DNA of 64,000 bases from an uncultured Bacteroidales bacterium (GCA_937906165.1 CALCYA010000096.1:1-64000); one strand, 5' to 3'. Shown: positions 44,117-54,503, counted from the first letter of the stretch. Notes: a model not told the origin generated them from the letters alone. Numbers and translations are program-made.

Positions 44117-45972
44117 TTGTCAAGGTCTATCTTTTCAATGTTATACTCTCTTGTATAGTGGATGAAGAAGAGCTTCTTGTTCATCATGGCCCCTTGGCCA
44201 TCAAGTCGCTCGAACTTGAAGCCCGACTGCAAAGGTGCAAACTGCAATTCGTTTATCTTCTGTGGCATCTGGCTGCCGTAGAGGATTGTCGCAAGCAGGA
44301 ACTGGTAACCGATGTCGTAACCCAACATTCCGTAGCGCGGGTATATTTTCTGCAGGTCGCGGTTGTACCAACGGATGAAGTCGTTCTGGAATCTTGTAGC
44401 CTCGGGCAGTGAGAAGTGTGTGAAGAATGTCGCATAGAAGTATGTGTCTACCTCATACAGCTGCTCGCGTGCCTGCTGTGCGTAAACTTGCCACTCGGGG
44501 TATCCGAACAGCTTGAAATCGTTCATCAGGGCGGTGTCCAGCACGTTTGCCATAACCATGCTTGGCAGAATCCTGTTGAGTGTCTCTTTTGATGATGACA
44601 TCGGGATGATGATGTTCTCTTTGCCTTCTGCCGCTAATGATGTAAAAGGCAGGACAATACCATCTTCCTCTTCTTCAATGTCTTTTTCGTTGAAGGCTAT
44701 CTGCCCCATCTGCACAGTGGTGTAGGGGATGCTGTTCCTGTCGAGTTCCACGGTCAGCGCCTTTATGAAGTCGCGTTTGTTGCTCTTTATGGTGTCTTCT
44801 ACAAAGATGACATTGGCATTGGGGAATGTTGTCACGAAATTACGTGCAACATCGGGCAATACAGCGGCCTGGAGTGTGTTCACGAAGAATGCCATCGGGT
44901 TGTTGGACAGTTCGTCCTTCTTGTTTGAGAAAGGTATCACAAGTGGAATCTCCTTCTCTTTGGCGAACTTGCCCAACTCCTTGTTGTGATTGGGGTAGTA
45001 TGCACCGATAATGAGGTCCATCTTGTCGAGGGCACCGCTTGACAACAGGTCATTGAGGCTCTTGTCCTTGAATCCTGTGTCGAATGTATTTATCTCCATG
45101 GAGTGTCCCTCTCGTTTCAGTCTCTCGACGGCCATGAGGAATCCCTGATAGAACTCCACCATACGTCCCTGCTCTTCGGGTGAGTAGCGGTCGAGCAGGA
45201 AGGGCAGTACAACGGCAATACGTGTGTCGCCGTCACCGAAACGGTCGTACACCTCTTCTTTCTCCGGCTCAACTACGGGTGTGTTGACTATGAGCTCCTT
45301 GTATTCAACAACATCGTCCTTGGCGCTCCTCTTTGCAGGAATGTTGACAATCATCTTGCGTTTTACCTCCTTGCCTACTAGCTCGGGGTTTACCTTGAGG
45401 AAATCCTCGACGCTTACCTCGTATTTCTTGCATATCTTTTCAATGGTCTCGCGTCTCTTGACTTTGTGGGTCTTTTCAATCTTTGGGGTATAGTCCTTTT
45501 CTACAGTCACAAACTTGAATGAAGTCTCCTTCTTTGTTCCGGATGTTCTGATATTCTGGTTGGGGATGACGATCTCCTTGCCCACCGGAAAATTGTTTAT
45601 CGATAGGCCCGGGTTCGCTGCGCATATCTCATCGGGAGTGACACCATACTTTTTGCCCAAGCTGAAAAGAGTCTCCTTGCTGCGGATAGTGTGATATAGT
45701 TTTCCGTTGCGCACTACATCCTCATCGCTTGAACTCTTTGCACTTGCTTTCTGTTTGGGGATTCTCAGGGTCTGGCCTATCGAGAGTTTCTTCGCACTTC
45801 CCGGGTTGTGTCTTACAATGACTTCGACTGTGGTGTCGTACATCTTCGAGATTGAGAAGAGTGTCTGGCCCTGTGCAACCTTATGGTTGATGAACTCCCC
45901 GTTCTGTGCATTGGCAACAGCTGTGAATATGAACAGGGCAAAAAGAATGAGTATATGTCTGAAATTTTTCAT
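44101..45972 (-). CDS. LysM protein with periplasmic-binding-protein-like domain
   Basis: A 623-residue exported protein. After a signal peptide (1-22) come three LysM peptidoglycan-binding repeats at about 28-72 (HKVAQGQTLFSISKMYDTT), 92-135 (HTIRSKETLFSLGKKYGVT) and 165-210 (HKVKRRETIEKICKKYEVS). From about 245 the chain (IAVVLPFLLDRYSPEEQGRM, YQGFLMAVERL, DLIIGAYYPNHNKEL) has the type I periplasmic-binding fold seen in LpoA and leucine-binding proteins. It may regulate cell-wall synthesis rather than transport. The ATG at 45972 is chosen; the frame is open to 46014 but would lie over the promoter side. Confidence 0.87.
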   Translation of the reverse strand: MKNFRHILILFALFIFTAVANAQNGEFINHKVAQGQTLFSISKMYDTTVEVIVRHNPGSAKKLSIGQTLRIPKQKASAKSSSDEDVVRNGKLYHTIRSKETLFSLGKKYGVTPDEICAANPGLSINNFPVGKEIVIPNQNIRTSGTKKETSFKFVTVEKDYTPKIEKTHKVKRRETIEKICKKYEVSVEDFLKVNPELVGKEVKRKMIVNIPAKRSAKDDVVEYKELIVNTPVVEPEKEEVYDRFGDGDTRIAVVLPFLLDRYSPEEQGRMVEFYQGFLMAVERLKREGHSMEINTFDTGFKDKSLNDLLSSGALDKMDLIIGAYYPNHNKELGKFAKEKEIPLVIPFSNKKDELSNNPMAFFVNTLQAAVLPDVARNFVTTFPNANVIFVEDTIKSNKRDFIKALTVELDRNSIPYTTVQMGQIAFNEKDIEEEEDGIVLPFTSLAAEGKENIIIPMSSSKETLNRILPSMVMANVLDTALMNDFKLFGYPEWQVYAQQAREQLYEVDTYFYATFFTHFSLPEATRFQNDFIRWYNRDLQKIYPRYGMLGYDIGYQFLLATILYGSQMPQKINELQFAPLQSGFKFERLDGQGAMMNKKLFFIHYTREYNIEKIDLDKCEEF

Positions 45973-46021
45973 GTCTGTAGATTCCTTGTTTGTTTGTTGC
46001 AATGCGGAGTGCACACTACCG

Positions 46022-46029
46022 CAAATCTA
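46022..46029 (-). promoter_or_regulatory. Promoter -7 box of the LysM gene
   Basis: TAGATTTG on the minus strand, an exact TAnnTTTG, 50 bases before the LysM gene start. Confidence 0.5.
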
Positions 46030-46165
46030 TGCGAAGATACAACATAATTATCAAAATATGAATATAATGTCCCGAAAAACTGAAGCTCTTTCTCCCTTTC
46101 TCGTTTGATAATGTATAAGAAACTTAAAAGTGGAGGCTTGTTGCTGTTTTGTCGGTTGGATTTAT

Positions 46166-46173
46166 TATTTTTG
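46166..46173 (+). promoter_or_regulatory. Promoter -7 box of the CHU_C gene
   Basis: TATTTTTG, an exact TAnnTTTG, 75 bases before the start; TTTG also occurs at 46148-46151 but at only 14 bases spacing. Confidence 0.45.
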
Positions 46174-46247
46174 TTTTTTGGAATGTACGGAGCCGGTTAC
46201 GTACTAATTGCCGGTTTCTTGCGTTAATGATTTAAGATTGTATATTT

Positions 46248-46976
46248 ATGAAAAGATACTTGCTGATGTTGCTGTTGCTCCTGTTTGTTTTTAGTGTGGG
46301 GGCACAGGTGAATATTGAGGCTCCGGAGCCTTATGCCGAGGTAACCGATAAGGATGGTGAGATGAGTGAGCTCTCGGCCGGTGGTGAGTTCTCGGGCGAG
46401 GCACCCGTAGTGCTCAAACTGTATGCCAATGCCGAGGAGGTTGACGGTTACTCTCTTGTCTGTTCATGGGAGTTCTTCAAGGAGGGCGAGACGGAGCCAT
46501 ATCTCGTACGCTATGACAATGAAGTGGAGATTGAACTCCGTGAGAGCGGTGCAACTATTGTACAGCCTGTGATAGTATATACAAGCCGGGCGGATAGCGA
46601 GATTTACTGGGAGTTCGGCGCCGAGGTGTATGAACCTTTCCGCGTGGTGCTTTCCGAGTCGAACCTTGAAGCACCCAATGCTTTCTCGCCCAATGGTGAC
46701 GGCATAAATGACTATTACAACGTGTTCAACGTTAAGTCCATAGTATCATTCAGCGGTGCGATATACAACCGTTGGGGCCAGCAGCTCTATTCGTGGGGCA
46801 TTGACCAGATAGGCTGTGAGGATTGCGGTTGGGACGGAACATACAAGGGAAAGCCTGTTAAGCCCGGTGTCTACTATGTTGTGATAGATGCCAAAGGTGC
46901 CGATGGCATCAGGTATGAGATACGTCGCGATGTTAACCTGCTCCGTGGATATACCGAGGAGACTGCTGCACCCTAA
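46248..46976 (+). CDS. Exported protein with CHU_C (gliding-motility/T9SS type B) C-terminal domain
   Basis: A 242-residue protein with a signal peptide (KRYLLMLLLLLFVFSVGAQ), a small beta-sandwich with Ig-like character (about 25-135), and a C-terminal domain from about residue 142 with NAFSPNGDGINDYYNVF, IYNRWGQQLYSW, GWDGTYKGKPVKPGVYYVV. This last pattern is the CHU_C domain that directs proteins through the type IX secretion system in gliding Bacteroidetes. No T9SS gene is in the window. It precedes uvrA by 16 bases, an odd pairing probably due to shared transcription only. Confidence 0.83.
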   Translation: MKRYLLMLLLLLFVFSVGAQVNIEAPEPYAEVTDKDGEMSELSAGGEFSGEAPVVLKLYANAEEVDGYSLVCSWEFFKEGETEPYLVRYDNEVEIELRESGATIVQPVIVYTSRADSEIYWEFGAEVYEPFRVVLSESNLEAPNAFSPNGDGINDYYNVFNVKSIVSFSGAIYNRWGQQLYSWGIDQIGCEDCGWDGTYKGKPVKPGVYYVVIDAKGADGIRYEIRRDVNLLRGYTEETAAP

Positions 46977-46992
46977 AACAAATAGATGAGCA

Positions 46993-49824
46993 ATGATGAG
47001 CAAAGCAGAAGAGGAAAAGGGAAAGATTGAGGTGTTCGGCGCGCGTGTGCATAACCTCAAGAATATTGATGTGGAGATACCGCATGATTCGTTGACTGTT
47101 GTCACGGGCCTCAGCGGTAGCGGAAAGTCTTCATTGGCTTTTGATACGATATTTGCCGAGGGGCAGCGCCGTTACCTTGAGACGTTCTCTACCTATGCGC
47201 GAAACTTCCTCGGTGGCATGGAGCGCCCCGATGTGGACAAGATAACAGGCTTGAGTCCTGTGATATCCATTGAACAGAAGACTACCAACAAGAATCCCCG
47301 TTCCACAGTTGGTACAACAACCGAAATATATGACTATCTGCGTTTGCTCTTTTCCCGTGCAGCCGATGCTTACTCTTACCTGTCGGGTGAGAAGATGGTG
47401 AAGTATACCGAAGAGCAGATCCTTGACCTCATTCTCAATGATTACGACGGCAAGAAGATATATATGCTTGCGCCCCTCGTAAAGGCGCGCAAGGGACATT
47501 ACAAGGAACTCTTTGAGCAGATGATGCGCAAAGGTTACCTGAACGTTCGCATCGATGGCGAATTGTGCGAGATGTCGCGCGGTATGATGCTCGAACGTTA
47601 CAAGAACCACGATATCGAGGTTGTAGTTGACAAGCTCGCGGTGGATGCAAAGGACACTCAGCGTCTAAAGCAGAGCCTTGCAACGACATTGGCGCAGGGC
47701 GACGGTCTTATAATGATTATGGAGATGCCGTCGGGTACGGTGCGTCACTACAGCAAGCGCCTTATGTGTCCTGTGACAGGCCTTTCATATAAGGAACCCG
47801 ATCCGCATAACTTCTCTTTCAACTCTCCGCAGGGCTTCTGTCCCAAGTGTAAAGGATTGGGCGTGGTGAGTCAGGTGGATGTCGACAAGGTGGTGCCCGA
47901 CCGTTCTCTGTCGGTCTATGACGGTGCATTGGCGCCGTTGGGTAAATATCGACGCTCGTCAATCTTCCAGCAGATTGAGGCTGTGCTTGCAAGGTACGAT
48001 GCCGATCTCAAGACTCCGGTTGAGCAGTTGGGCGATGAGGCGATAGACGAGATACTTTACGGCTCGCCTGTTCCTCTCAAACTGAATAACTCCTCGGAGA
48101 TGTTCTACGACAGCATAGCGACATATGACGGTCTTGTCAAATATATACAGCAGCAGAAGGATACCAGTGTTTCGGCGAAGGAGATGCGTTGGGCCGAGCA
48201 GTTCTCGGTGATGCATACCTGTCCCGAGTGTGGCGGCGCACGTCTTAACAAGGAGGCATTGCATTACCGCTTGGGTGGCAAGAATATTGCCGAGCTTGCC
48301 TCAATGGATATTTCGCAGCTTCACGAATGGCTGAAGAATGTTGACGCGCAACTCAGCGACAAACAGCGTGCCATTGCCGGTGAGATAATCAAGGAGATAC
48401 AGTCGCGCATAGGCTTCCTGCTCGATGTGGGCTTGGGTTACCTGTCGCTGAACCGTGCTTCGGCATCGTTGTCGGGCGGTGAGGGTCAGCGCATACGTCT
48501 TGCCACGCAGGTAGGCTCCCAGCTTGTTAATGTGTTCTACATCCTTGACGAGCCGAGCATCGGACTGCATCCGCGCGATAACGACAGGCTCATAAACTCT
48601 CTCAAGAGTCTGCGTGACATAGGCAATACGGTGATTGTTGTTGAGCACGACCGTGACATAATGCTTGCGGCCGACTATGTGATAGACCTCGGCCCCAAGG
48701 CTGGCCGCAAGGGTGGTGAGGTTGTCTTTGCCGGCACTCCCGAGCAGATGCTCAAGGGCGATACCATGACGGCACGTTTCCTCAACGGTAAGGAGCGGAT
48801 TGAAGTTCCTGCCAAGCGTCGTGAGGGTAACGGCCATTCCATAAGGATTTTCGGTGCGCGTGGCAATAACCTCAAGAATATCGACGTCGAGTTCCCGTTG
48901 GGTAAGCTCATATGTGTCACAGGTGTTTCGGGTGGCGGAAAGTCCTCGCTCGTGAATGACACTCTTCAGCCGATTCTTGCCAAACATTTCTATCGCGCAT
49001 TGCGCGAGCCGTTGCCGTATGACCGCATTGAGGGCATTGAGCACATTGACAAGATTGTGGATGTTGACCAGTCACCGTTGGGGCGCACTCCGCGTTCCAA
49101 CCCTGCTACATATACAGGAGTCTTCTCCGATATACGTAACCTGTTTGTAGACCTTCCCGAGGCGAAAATCCGCGGCTACAAACCCGGACGTTTCTCGTTC
49201 AATGTGTCGGGCGGACGCTGTGAGGCCTGCAGCGGTAACGGCTACAAGACGCTTGAGATGAATTTTCTTCCCGACGTGATGGTACCTTGTGAGGTGTGCC
49301 ACGGCAAACGTTACAACCGCGAGACACTGGAGGTACGTTACAAGGGGAAATCCATTGCCGATGTGCTCGACATGACAATAAACATGGCTGTGGAGTTCTT
49401 TGAGAACGTTCCAACGATCCTCAACAAGATAAAGGTGTTGCAGGATGTGGGCCTCGGTTACATAAAGCTGGGGCAACCGTCTACGACGCTCTCGGGTGGT
49501 GAGAGCCAGCGTGTGAAACTGGCGACAGAACTCTCAAAACGTGATACTGGCAAGACGCTTTATTTGCTCGATGAGCCTACGACCGGCTTGCATTTCGAGG
49601 ATATACGTGTGCTCATGGGAGTGGTGAACCGACTGGTCGACAAAGGCAATACCGTAATAATCATTGAACATAACCTTGATGTGATAAAGATGGCCGACTA
49701 CATCATCGATATGGGCCCCGAGGGTGGCCGCGACGGCGGTATGGTCATGGCTGCCGGCACTCCCGAGGAGATTGTTGCCAAAGGGGTAGGGCGCACGGCG
49801 CCTTATCTGGCGAAGGAGTTGTAA
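46993..49824 (+). CDS. uvrA: Excinuclease ABC subunit A
   Basis: DNA-damage recognition ATPase of nucleotide excision repair, working with UvrB. The 943 residues match the family. Two ABC ATPase halves are seen: Walker [15 protein letters not shown] near the N-terminus and [13 protein letters not shown] in the second half; signatures [14 protein letters not shown] and [13 protein letters not shown]; Walker [14 protein letters not shown] and [13 protein letters not shown]. Zinc-finger CxxC pairs are present (CPKCKG, CPECGG, CEACSG, CEVCHG). ATG codons at 46993 and 46996 are both possible. No T-run terminator follows; the repeat copy at 49822 begins inside its stop. Confidence 0.97.
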   Translation: MMSKAEEEKGKIEVFGARVHNLKNIDVEIPHDSLTVVTGLSGSGKSSLAFDTIFAEGQRRYLETFSTYARNFLGGMERPDVDKITGLSPVISIEQKTTNKNPRSTVGTTTEIYDYLRLLFSRAADAYSYLSGEKMVKYTEEQILDLILNDYDGKKIYMLAPLVKARKGHYKELFEQMMRKGYLNVRIDGELCEMSRGMMLERYKNHDIEVVVDKLAVDAKDTQRLKQSLATTLAQGDGLIMIMEMPSGTVRHYSKRLMCPVTGLSYKEPDPHNFSFNSPQGFCPKCKGLGVVSQVDVDKVVPDRSLSVYDGALAPLGKYRRSSIFQQIEAVLARYDADLKTPVEQLGDEAIDEILYGSPVPLKLNNSSEMFYDSIATYDGLVKYIQQQKDTSVSAKEMRWAEQFSVMHTCPECGGARLNKEALHYRLGGKNIAELASMDISQLHEWLKNVDAQLSDKQRAIAGEIIKEIQSRIGFLLDVGLGYLSLNRASASLSGGEGQRIRLATQVGSQLVNVFYILDEPSIGLHPRDNDRLINSLKSLRDIGNTVIVVEHDRDIMLAADYVIDLGPKAGRKGGEVVFAGTPEQMLKGDTMTARFLNGKERIEVPAKRREGNGHSIRIFGARGNNLKNIDVEFPLGKLICVTGVSGGGKSSLVNDTLQPILAKHFYRALREPLPYDRIEGIEHIDKIVDVDQSPLGRTPRSNPATYTGVFSDIRNLFVDLPEAKIRGYKPGRFSFNVSGGRCEACSGNGYKTLEMNFLPDVMVPCEVCHGKRYNRETLEVRYKGKSIADVLDMTINMAVEFFENVPTILNKIKVLQDVGLGYIKLGQPSTTLSGGESQRVKLATELSKRDTGKTLYLLDEPTTGLHFEDIRVLMGVVNRLVDKGNTVIIIEHNLDVIKMADYIIDMGPEGGRDGGMVMAAGTPEEIVAKGVGRTAPYLAKEL

Positions 49825-49918
49825 CGATTAAGGGTGAAGGCTGCGAGTAAGCGAGTGTGAGCAAAATATATTTTGCTCTCACAGCGAGCGGAAGCAGGCT
49901 CAAGCCCAAAGGGCTTAA
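49822..49918 (-). repeat. Modular hairpin repeat, copy A
   Basis: Minus-strand copy of a repeat family also at 55651-55737 and 56801-56992. Order on the minus strand: TTAAGCCCTTTGGGCTTGAGC, CTGCTTCCGCTCGCTGT, a central palindrome, then a CGCAGCC...TTAATCGTTA end. In this copy the palindrome is GAGCAAAATATATTTTGCTC (49859-49878), unlike the other copies. It can act as a terminator-like hairpin for uvrA. Confidence 0.65.
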
Positions 49919-50519
49919 CGAGGAACGGGTGAGAGGTTAGAGGGAGTAAAGCAGAGAAGGACACAAGCCTTTATATTAAATTTCGCTATTAATTCCGGGA
50001 ATTATTTTAAAACAGATTCACAGTGCTCCTCATGATAAGAGGGCAGTGCGAAGCCACAGCACTGCGTTGCTTTCAGCGAGCTTTGTATGCGCTCGTTGTG
50101 TGTGTAAGCGAGCTTCCACCCACTCGCTGCCACAAACCTTGCGACGACGGTACCTTTAGGTACCCAAAGGAGTCTCCGAAGAAGCCCTGTCACGAAGTGA
50201 CTGAGGAGTAGAAAACAGAGAAAAGACATACAGGCCTTGGCTGCGCTCCCTTAATAAAACTCCTCTACCGCAAGCGGTTCCACGGGCTGCTTCACTTTTC
50301 AAACTCCTATGTCACAATTCTTCGCTTGTGCCACCTTCTCTATAAACAGAGAGGACACAGCTGTCACAAAGTGATTGAGGGTTATGTTTCGTTGAATATT
50401 AGACATTTCTGTCATCTCGACAACTGAAAGGAGGAGAGATCTCTCGTCGCTACGCTCGCTCGAGATGACAGAACTTCGTGTTTGGCGTGTCTTGCCGGAG
50501 CCTCCACTGCATGGAGATT
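49919..50519. repeat. Repeat-rich non-coding region
   Basis: Six hundred bases without a supported gene. It holds a 12-bp perfect inverted repeat CTGTCATCTCGA (50409-50420) / complement (50460-50471), two diverged copies of CTGTCACGAAGTGACTGAGG (about 50188 and 50361), a GGTACC-centred palindrome near 50150, and AGTGCTGTGG/CAGCACTG-type hairpins at 50020-50070. Short frames at 50002-50229 on both strands come from this palindromic sequence and are not taken as genes. Confidence 0.55.
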
Positions 50520-50894
50520 TTAGAACTTTTTAAAAGTAAGTGTCGCGTCTTTTGAACGCAGTATCATGCCGTTGCGGTCAAGGTGCAGAACCCCAAAACG
50601 TTCGTCTTCGGGGTTGAAAAGACCATAGTGCTGTGGTTCCTTGGGCAATGTTATCAGTTGCACGAAGAGTGAATCTTTTACATGCTGGAAGCGTCCATAG
50701 CCTTCGCCAATCTTTATCAGGTCAAGCTGCACGGCCCAGAACAGGCTCTTGTTGCGGTTGTTTATTACAGTGCTGTCCGCAGTAAGTTCCACTTGCATCA
50801 GTTTCCAATAACCGCCAAGGTCTCCGTTGTGGTCTTCTTTTTGGCACGATGCCAATATCGCAGCTGCAAGCAGTGTGTATATAATCTTTTTCAT
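50520..50894 (-). CDS. Lipocalin-like lipoprotein
   Basis: A 124-residue lipoprotein with lipobox LASC (Cys at about 17). The mature part, GGYWKLMQVELTADSTV then a beta-rich region ending TLTFKKF, resembles the small Bacteroidetes lipocalin-like family (PF13648 type). It is last in a four-gene minus-strand operon with a Wzi-like barrel, 37 bases downstream of it. Function unknown; an envelope role is inferred. Confidence 0.7.
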   Translation of the reverse strand: MKKIIYTLLAAAILASCQKEDHNGDLGGYWKLMQVELTADSTVINNRNKSLFWAVQLDLIKIGEGYGRFQHVKDSLFVQLITLPKEPQHYGLFNPEDERFGVLHLDRNGMILRSKDATLTFKKF

Positions 50895-50931
50895 CTTCTT
50901 TTTATTATAAATTCAAACAGCCTCCTGTCCT

Positions 50932-52497
50932 TTAGAATCCAAAAATGTCATGGCGTGTAACGGTTATCATTCCGCCATAGTTGTTGCCGTAAAGCGCCCC
51001 CCTGTCGAAAGCAACCGATGTGGTCACACTCCAGTTTTTTGTTGGCTTGAATGTTAGCTCTGCAAGGCCCGAACGGTTTGTCTTCATCTCCTTGAACGGG
51101 ATTGAATATGTGCCCCAGTTGTTGCTCTTTGTATACATCAGACGATAGCCGAGCCAGGTAAATGGTTCACCCTCAATTCCAAAGTGGAATGCTTCAACAC
51201 GGTTGTTGTATACATGTAGAGTTCCGTTCTTTTTGTATAAGGGCGATGAAACGAGTGGCGTGCCAATCATCATTCCGTAGTTGAACCACCCGTTGTATGT
51301 GTGGTGCCAGTAGTTGTTGTCTGCACAGCTTATCTGGTCAGGGATATCCTTGTTTGAGTCGTGGTATATTGCTCCGCTCTGGTTCTTTAGGTTGAAGTAT
51401 TCAAATAGTACGTTCTTTACCCACCGGCACTTTTTCAGTTCGAGTTCAAGGCCTACCAATTGTTCTGTCCATAGCCCGTACTCCCAGAACATCTGTGAGT
51501 GGTCTTCGAAGAGATGCTCGTATGTCATCCTCAGTTTCCAGTCTTTGCTGTTCCATGTCAATGCCCCTAACCAGCTGCCGAGCACATTGCCGGCAATGTT
51601 TGCCTGGTCGGCTGCGACGTATTGGCTGTCTCCCTTGGTGGGGAAGAATGCCTTGATGTAGTCCTTAAGTCTTGAAGGGTTCTTTACCGTATTGCCCGGT
51701 TTGTTCTGTCTGTTGTAGCATGTTCCGCCGAACTGTGTCACCATATGAAGGCCCATCTCGGCTGTAAGCGGGAACTTCTTCTCATTACCGATGCGCAGAA
51801 AGCCGGCTTTTGAGTGATAGCGTACGTCATCGGTATGAGATTTTCCTTCTGCTGTAAATTCTTTTTGCCAGTGCCCGTCGGTGAACCAGCCGTAGGCAAT
51901 GTGTCCTCTTATGGCTGCCCAGCCATTGAACCAGGGAATCTCCCAGTAGTCGGGCATCTCGAGACGTATCTGTGGTATCGGGCGTGCATTGCCGCTCTCG
52001 GTGAGCGCTCCTGTCGACAGGCGGGCGTTCTGTATGTAGTTCCAACGTTCCTTTTGTCCTACCGACAGTTTGAGCATCCTCCATTGTACATCGGCGTATG
52101 CCTGCTGTATGAATACATTTGAAGTGAGGTTGTATCCTCCAATGATGTCTACTCCCCATTCGATGCCGAACTGGCTTTTTATGACATGCTTGCCCTCAAC
52201 GGCTGCACGTGCGTACGCCCACTCGCTGTCGGCGCTGAATGCCCCCTGTCTGTTGTTGAAGTGCCACATAGGGGCGAAATTGCCACGGCCGGCTGTTGCT
52301 CCTGCTTCAAAATCGGTCTTGATGATATTGCCGTCGAGGATGGGGTCGCAAATGCGCCCCTGCAGTGCCTGGCTGACCTCCCGTTCAACCTTTGGCGGTA
52401 ATGATGTGATGGTGTCAGCATCCTGTGCATTGGCAGTGCCTGTAATTATAAATACAAGAAACGTTATTGATATTATTATGGATTTAAATAAATTCAT
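50932..52497 (-). CDS. Capsule assembly Wzi-family outer-membrane protein
   Basis: A 521-residue outer-membrane barrel with signal peptide (ending TANAQ). Pattern blocks such as FNNRQGAFSADSEWAYARAA, LSVGQKERW, TGALTESGNARPIPQIRLEM and GHIAYGWFTDGHW match the Caps_assemb_Wzi family; in E. coli Wzi is a lectin that anchors capsule to the surface. The chain ends in a Phe-terminated strand (TRHDIFGF). It is cotranscribed with a nucleotidyltransferase-like gene and a GT2, consistent with capsule or exopolysaccharide attachment. Confidence 0.87.
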   Translation of the reverse strand: MNLFKSIIISITFLVFIITGTANAQDADTITSLPPKVEREVSQALQGRICDPILDGNIIKTDFEAGATAGRGNFAPMWHFNNRQGAFSADSEWAYARAAVEGKHVIKSQFGIEWGVDIIGGYNLTSNVFIQQAYADVQWRMLKLSVGQKERWNYIQNARLSTGALTESGNARPIPQIRLEMPDYWEIPWFNGWAAIRGHIAYGWFTDGHWQKEFTAEGKSHTDDVRYHSKAGFLRIGNEKKFPLTAEMGLHMVTQFGGTCYNRQNKPGNTVKNPSRLKDYIKAFFPTKGDSQYVAADQANIAGNVLGSWLGALTWNSKDWKLRMTYEHLFEDHSQMFWEYGLWTEQLVGLELELKKCRWVKNVLFEYFNLKNQSGAIYHDSNKDIPDQISCADNNYWHHTYNGWFNYGMMIGTPLVSSPLYKKNGTLHVYNNRVEAFHFGIEGEPFTWLGYRLMYTKSNNWGTYSIPFKEMKTNRSGLAELTFKPTKNWSVTTSVAFDRGALYGNNYGGMITVTRHDIFGF

Positions 52498-52519
52498 ATT
52501 GTGACTATAGAATGTGTCA

Positions 52520-53611
52520 TTAAAACATTTTTTTTATGGTATGTAGTTGCCATAATGGGTAGCTCAATGCTTCGCAACCTGCCAAGTTTCTGAAACGTAT
52601 ACAATTCTTTACCTTCCAACAGTATGCTTTTAAATAATCAGATTTTGTTTTTAGTATAGTATGTTCACCGTAGTGACCGAAATTGCCGTATTTTAGAACG
52701 ATATCAAGTATTTTCTTGGCATTCTTTTTATCCTGTTCTGTTGTTTGACACAAGGAGTACTCTTTTGAAAGGCCCAAAATCTCTGTCGCAATGATTGTAA
52801 TAGCTTTATAAATGTTCAATAATTTAAGTTCCTTAAGCGAACTTATGAATATTTTATTGTTGAGACAGTTATGGTATTTCTTGACGAACAAGGCCCAGTC
52901 GCAAACCTGCCTAAGGCCTAAACCTGAAAATATTATATGTCTCAACATGTGGGATAACAGCTGGAGTGCATTCGCTACTGGTGGCAAAACCCGTATTTCC
53001 CCTCCGTTAATGTGTGTGTATGTTTCGGATTCTTTTTCTATTATTTCTGTTGTTGTCCTGTTGTATTCACTTTGTATGCTTTTAGTGAAAAATTTGGCAC
53101 TATTCTTATGCAGCTCAATTTCTACTCCCTTGTAGTTGATAGAGGCGTGCGACTCATCTGAATCGTCATCTATGATGTATCCTTGGTCGGTGAAGAAATT
53201 TATCGCTTTTTCAAAGTAGTTGGGCATGAAGAATAGGTCTATGTCGCCACAGGTGCGGTATGAAGGTGTGGGGTAGTTCTGTGCCAGCCCTTGCCCCTTT
53301 AGTAAAAAGTATTTGATCTTTTGTAGTTTAAATTCTTCGTTAAGTTCATTGAGGACTGCGTTCATATGTCTATTCTGTTTCTCTATTGTACGCAGTTGTA
53401 TGATCCATTTTAATCTCAGCTCTGCCCTTGGCTTATAATCTTCAGGAAGTCTTCCGATTGCATCTATGATAATGCCTGCAACAGTCTGCTCTATGGATAT
53501 AGCGTGGACTTCATCCCACTCCTTTTCCGTGAGCTTGCGTGGTAAAACGGCCGTATAGCCCCAAATTCCACTTTTTAGCAGAGTAAAGAAAACTTCGTAT
53601 ATGTTGTTCAT
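52520..53611 (-). CDS. Nucleotidyltransferase-fold protein, PF14907 type
   Basis: A 363-residue cytoplasmic protein of the uncharacterised nucleotidyltransferase family often found in polysaccharide loci. The key segment YFLLKGQGLAQNYPTPSYRTCGDIDLFF (about 95-122) carries the KG and DxD metal motif of the DNA polymerase-beta-like fold; a helical C-terminal half follows with LSHMLRHIIFSGLGLRQVCDWALF. The family has no established substrate. It lies 9 bases downstream of a GT2 gene and 22 bases ahead of the Wzi gene, so it is likely to modify or regulate polysaccharide production. Confidence 0.82.
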   Translation of the reverse strand: MNNIYEVFFTLLKSGIWGYTAVLPRKLTEKEWDEVHAISIEQTVAGIIIDAIGRLPEDYKPRAELRLKWIIQLRTIEKQNRHMNAVLNELNEEFKLQKIKYFLLKGQGLAQNYPTPSYRTCGDIDLFFMPNYFEKAINFFTDQGYIIDDDSDESHASINYKGVEIELHKNSAKFFTKSIQSEYNRTTTEIIEKESETYTHINGGEIRVLPPVANALQLLSHMLRHIIFSGLGLRQVCDWALFVKKYHNCLNNKIFISSLKELKLLNIYKAITIIATEILGLSKEYSLCQTTEQDKKNAKKILDIVLKYGNFGHYGEHTILKTKSDYLKAYCWKVKNCIRFRNLAGCEALSYPLWQLHTIKKMF

Positions 53612-53620
53612 TTTTGTAAA

Positions 53621-54394
53621 CTATCTTTTTCTTATTTTGGAATAAAACAGTTCGTATATCTTGTAGGGATATCTAAGACTCAGTATAAAGAAGTTCGAGT
53701 ACACACCGTTTGCCTTCATGGCACGAAGGTGGTCTTTCATTATCTGCAAACGGCTGTTGAAACCTTCGGTAGAGGCACCTCCGGTACGCATGGTCACAAA
53801 ATCACGTTTTATGTACTTGGTGTTTATGCGGTTTACGAATATGTATCGCAACAGACTCTCAAAGTCCGCACCAATCTTGTAACAAGTGTCGAACGGGCCA
53901 TATTTGGTGTATACTTCTCGCTTGCAATAGAATGACGGATGTGCCGGCATCAGACCAATGCGCATGAGACTGCGTTTGAAGATTGCCGATGAGTAGTAGC
54001 GTACACATTTGTTGAGATCGTTGTCATTGACAAAATGTACGTCGCCATACACGGCATCAATGCTGCTGTCCTGCATCGTCGTGGCTATGACAGACAATAT
54101 GTCGGTCGACGTGTAGAAATCGTCGCTGTTCAACAGGCCTACAACATCTCCTGTTGCCATGGCAATACCTTTATTCATGGCATCGTAGAGCCCGTTGTCC
54201 TTTTCGCTTATCCAACGCATCCTGCTGCCGAACTTGGGTTCATACTCCTTTATAATGTCAACGGTGTTGTCTTTTGAGGCACCGTCAACAATAATATATT
54301 CAATGTCGGTATAAGTCTGCTTCAACACCGATTCAAATGTGTCGCGTACCGTTGACGCGCTGTTATATGTTGCTGTTATTATAGATATTTTCAT
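53621..54394 (-). CDS. Glycosyltransferase family 2 (WcaA/WfgS-like)
   Basis: A 257-residue GT-A transferase, first of the four-gene Wzi operon. MKISIITATYNSASTVRDTF starts the fold; VDGASKDNTVDII and LLNSDDFYT (DxD equivalent) complete the donor site. The start is the ATG at 54394, since the signature methionine begins the fold; an upstream ATG at 54412 is also in frame. Probably adds a sugar to a surface polysaccharide repeat unit. Confidence 0.87.
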   Translation of the reverse strand: MKISIITATYNSASTVRDTFESVLKQTYTDIEYIIVDGASKDNTVDIIKEYEPKFGSRMRWISEKDNGLYDAMNKGIAMATGDVVGLLNSDDFYTSTDILSVIATTMQDSSIDAVYGDVHFVNDNDLNKCVRYYSSAIFKRSLMRIGLMPAHPSFYCKREVYTKYGPFDTCYKIGADFESLLRYIFVNRINTKYIKRDFVTMRTGGASTEGFNSRLQIMKDHLRAMKANGVYSNFFILSLRYPYKIYELFYSKIRKR

Positions 54395-54503
54395 TGCTGT
54401 GTTAGATTCCATAAATAATCCTTAAAAAGGAGCAACAATAGATATTGGTATGATGTATATCTTAAATTATAAAGTTGTGGTGGCATTTTCCTGTAATCTA
54501 TTG

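Noticed and set aside
50002..50229. Two short overlapping reading frames (62 and 75 codons) on opposite strands
   Set aside because: They lie in palindromic repeat sequence, overlap each other, and show no protein-like composition or start signals.
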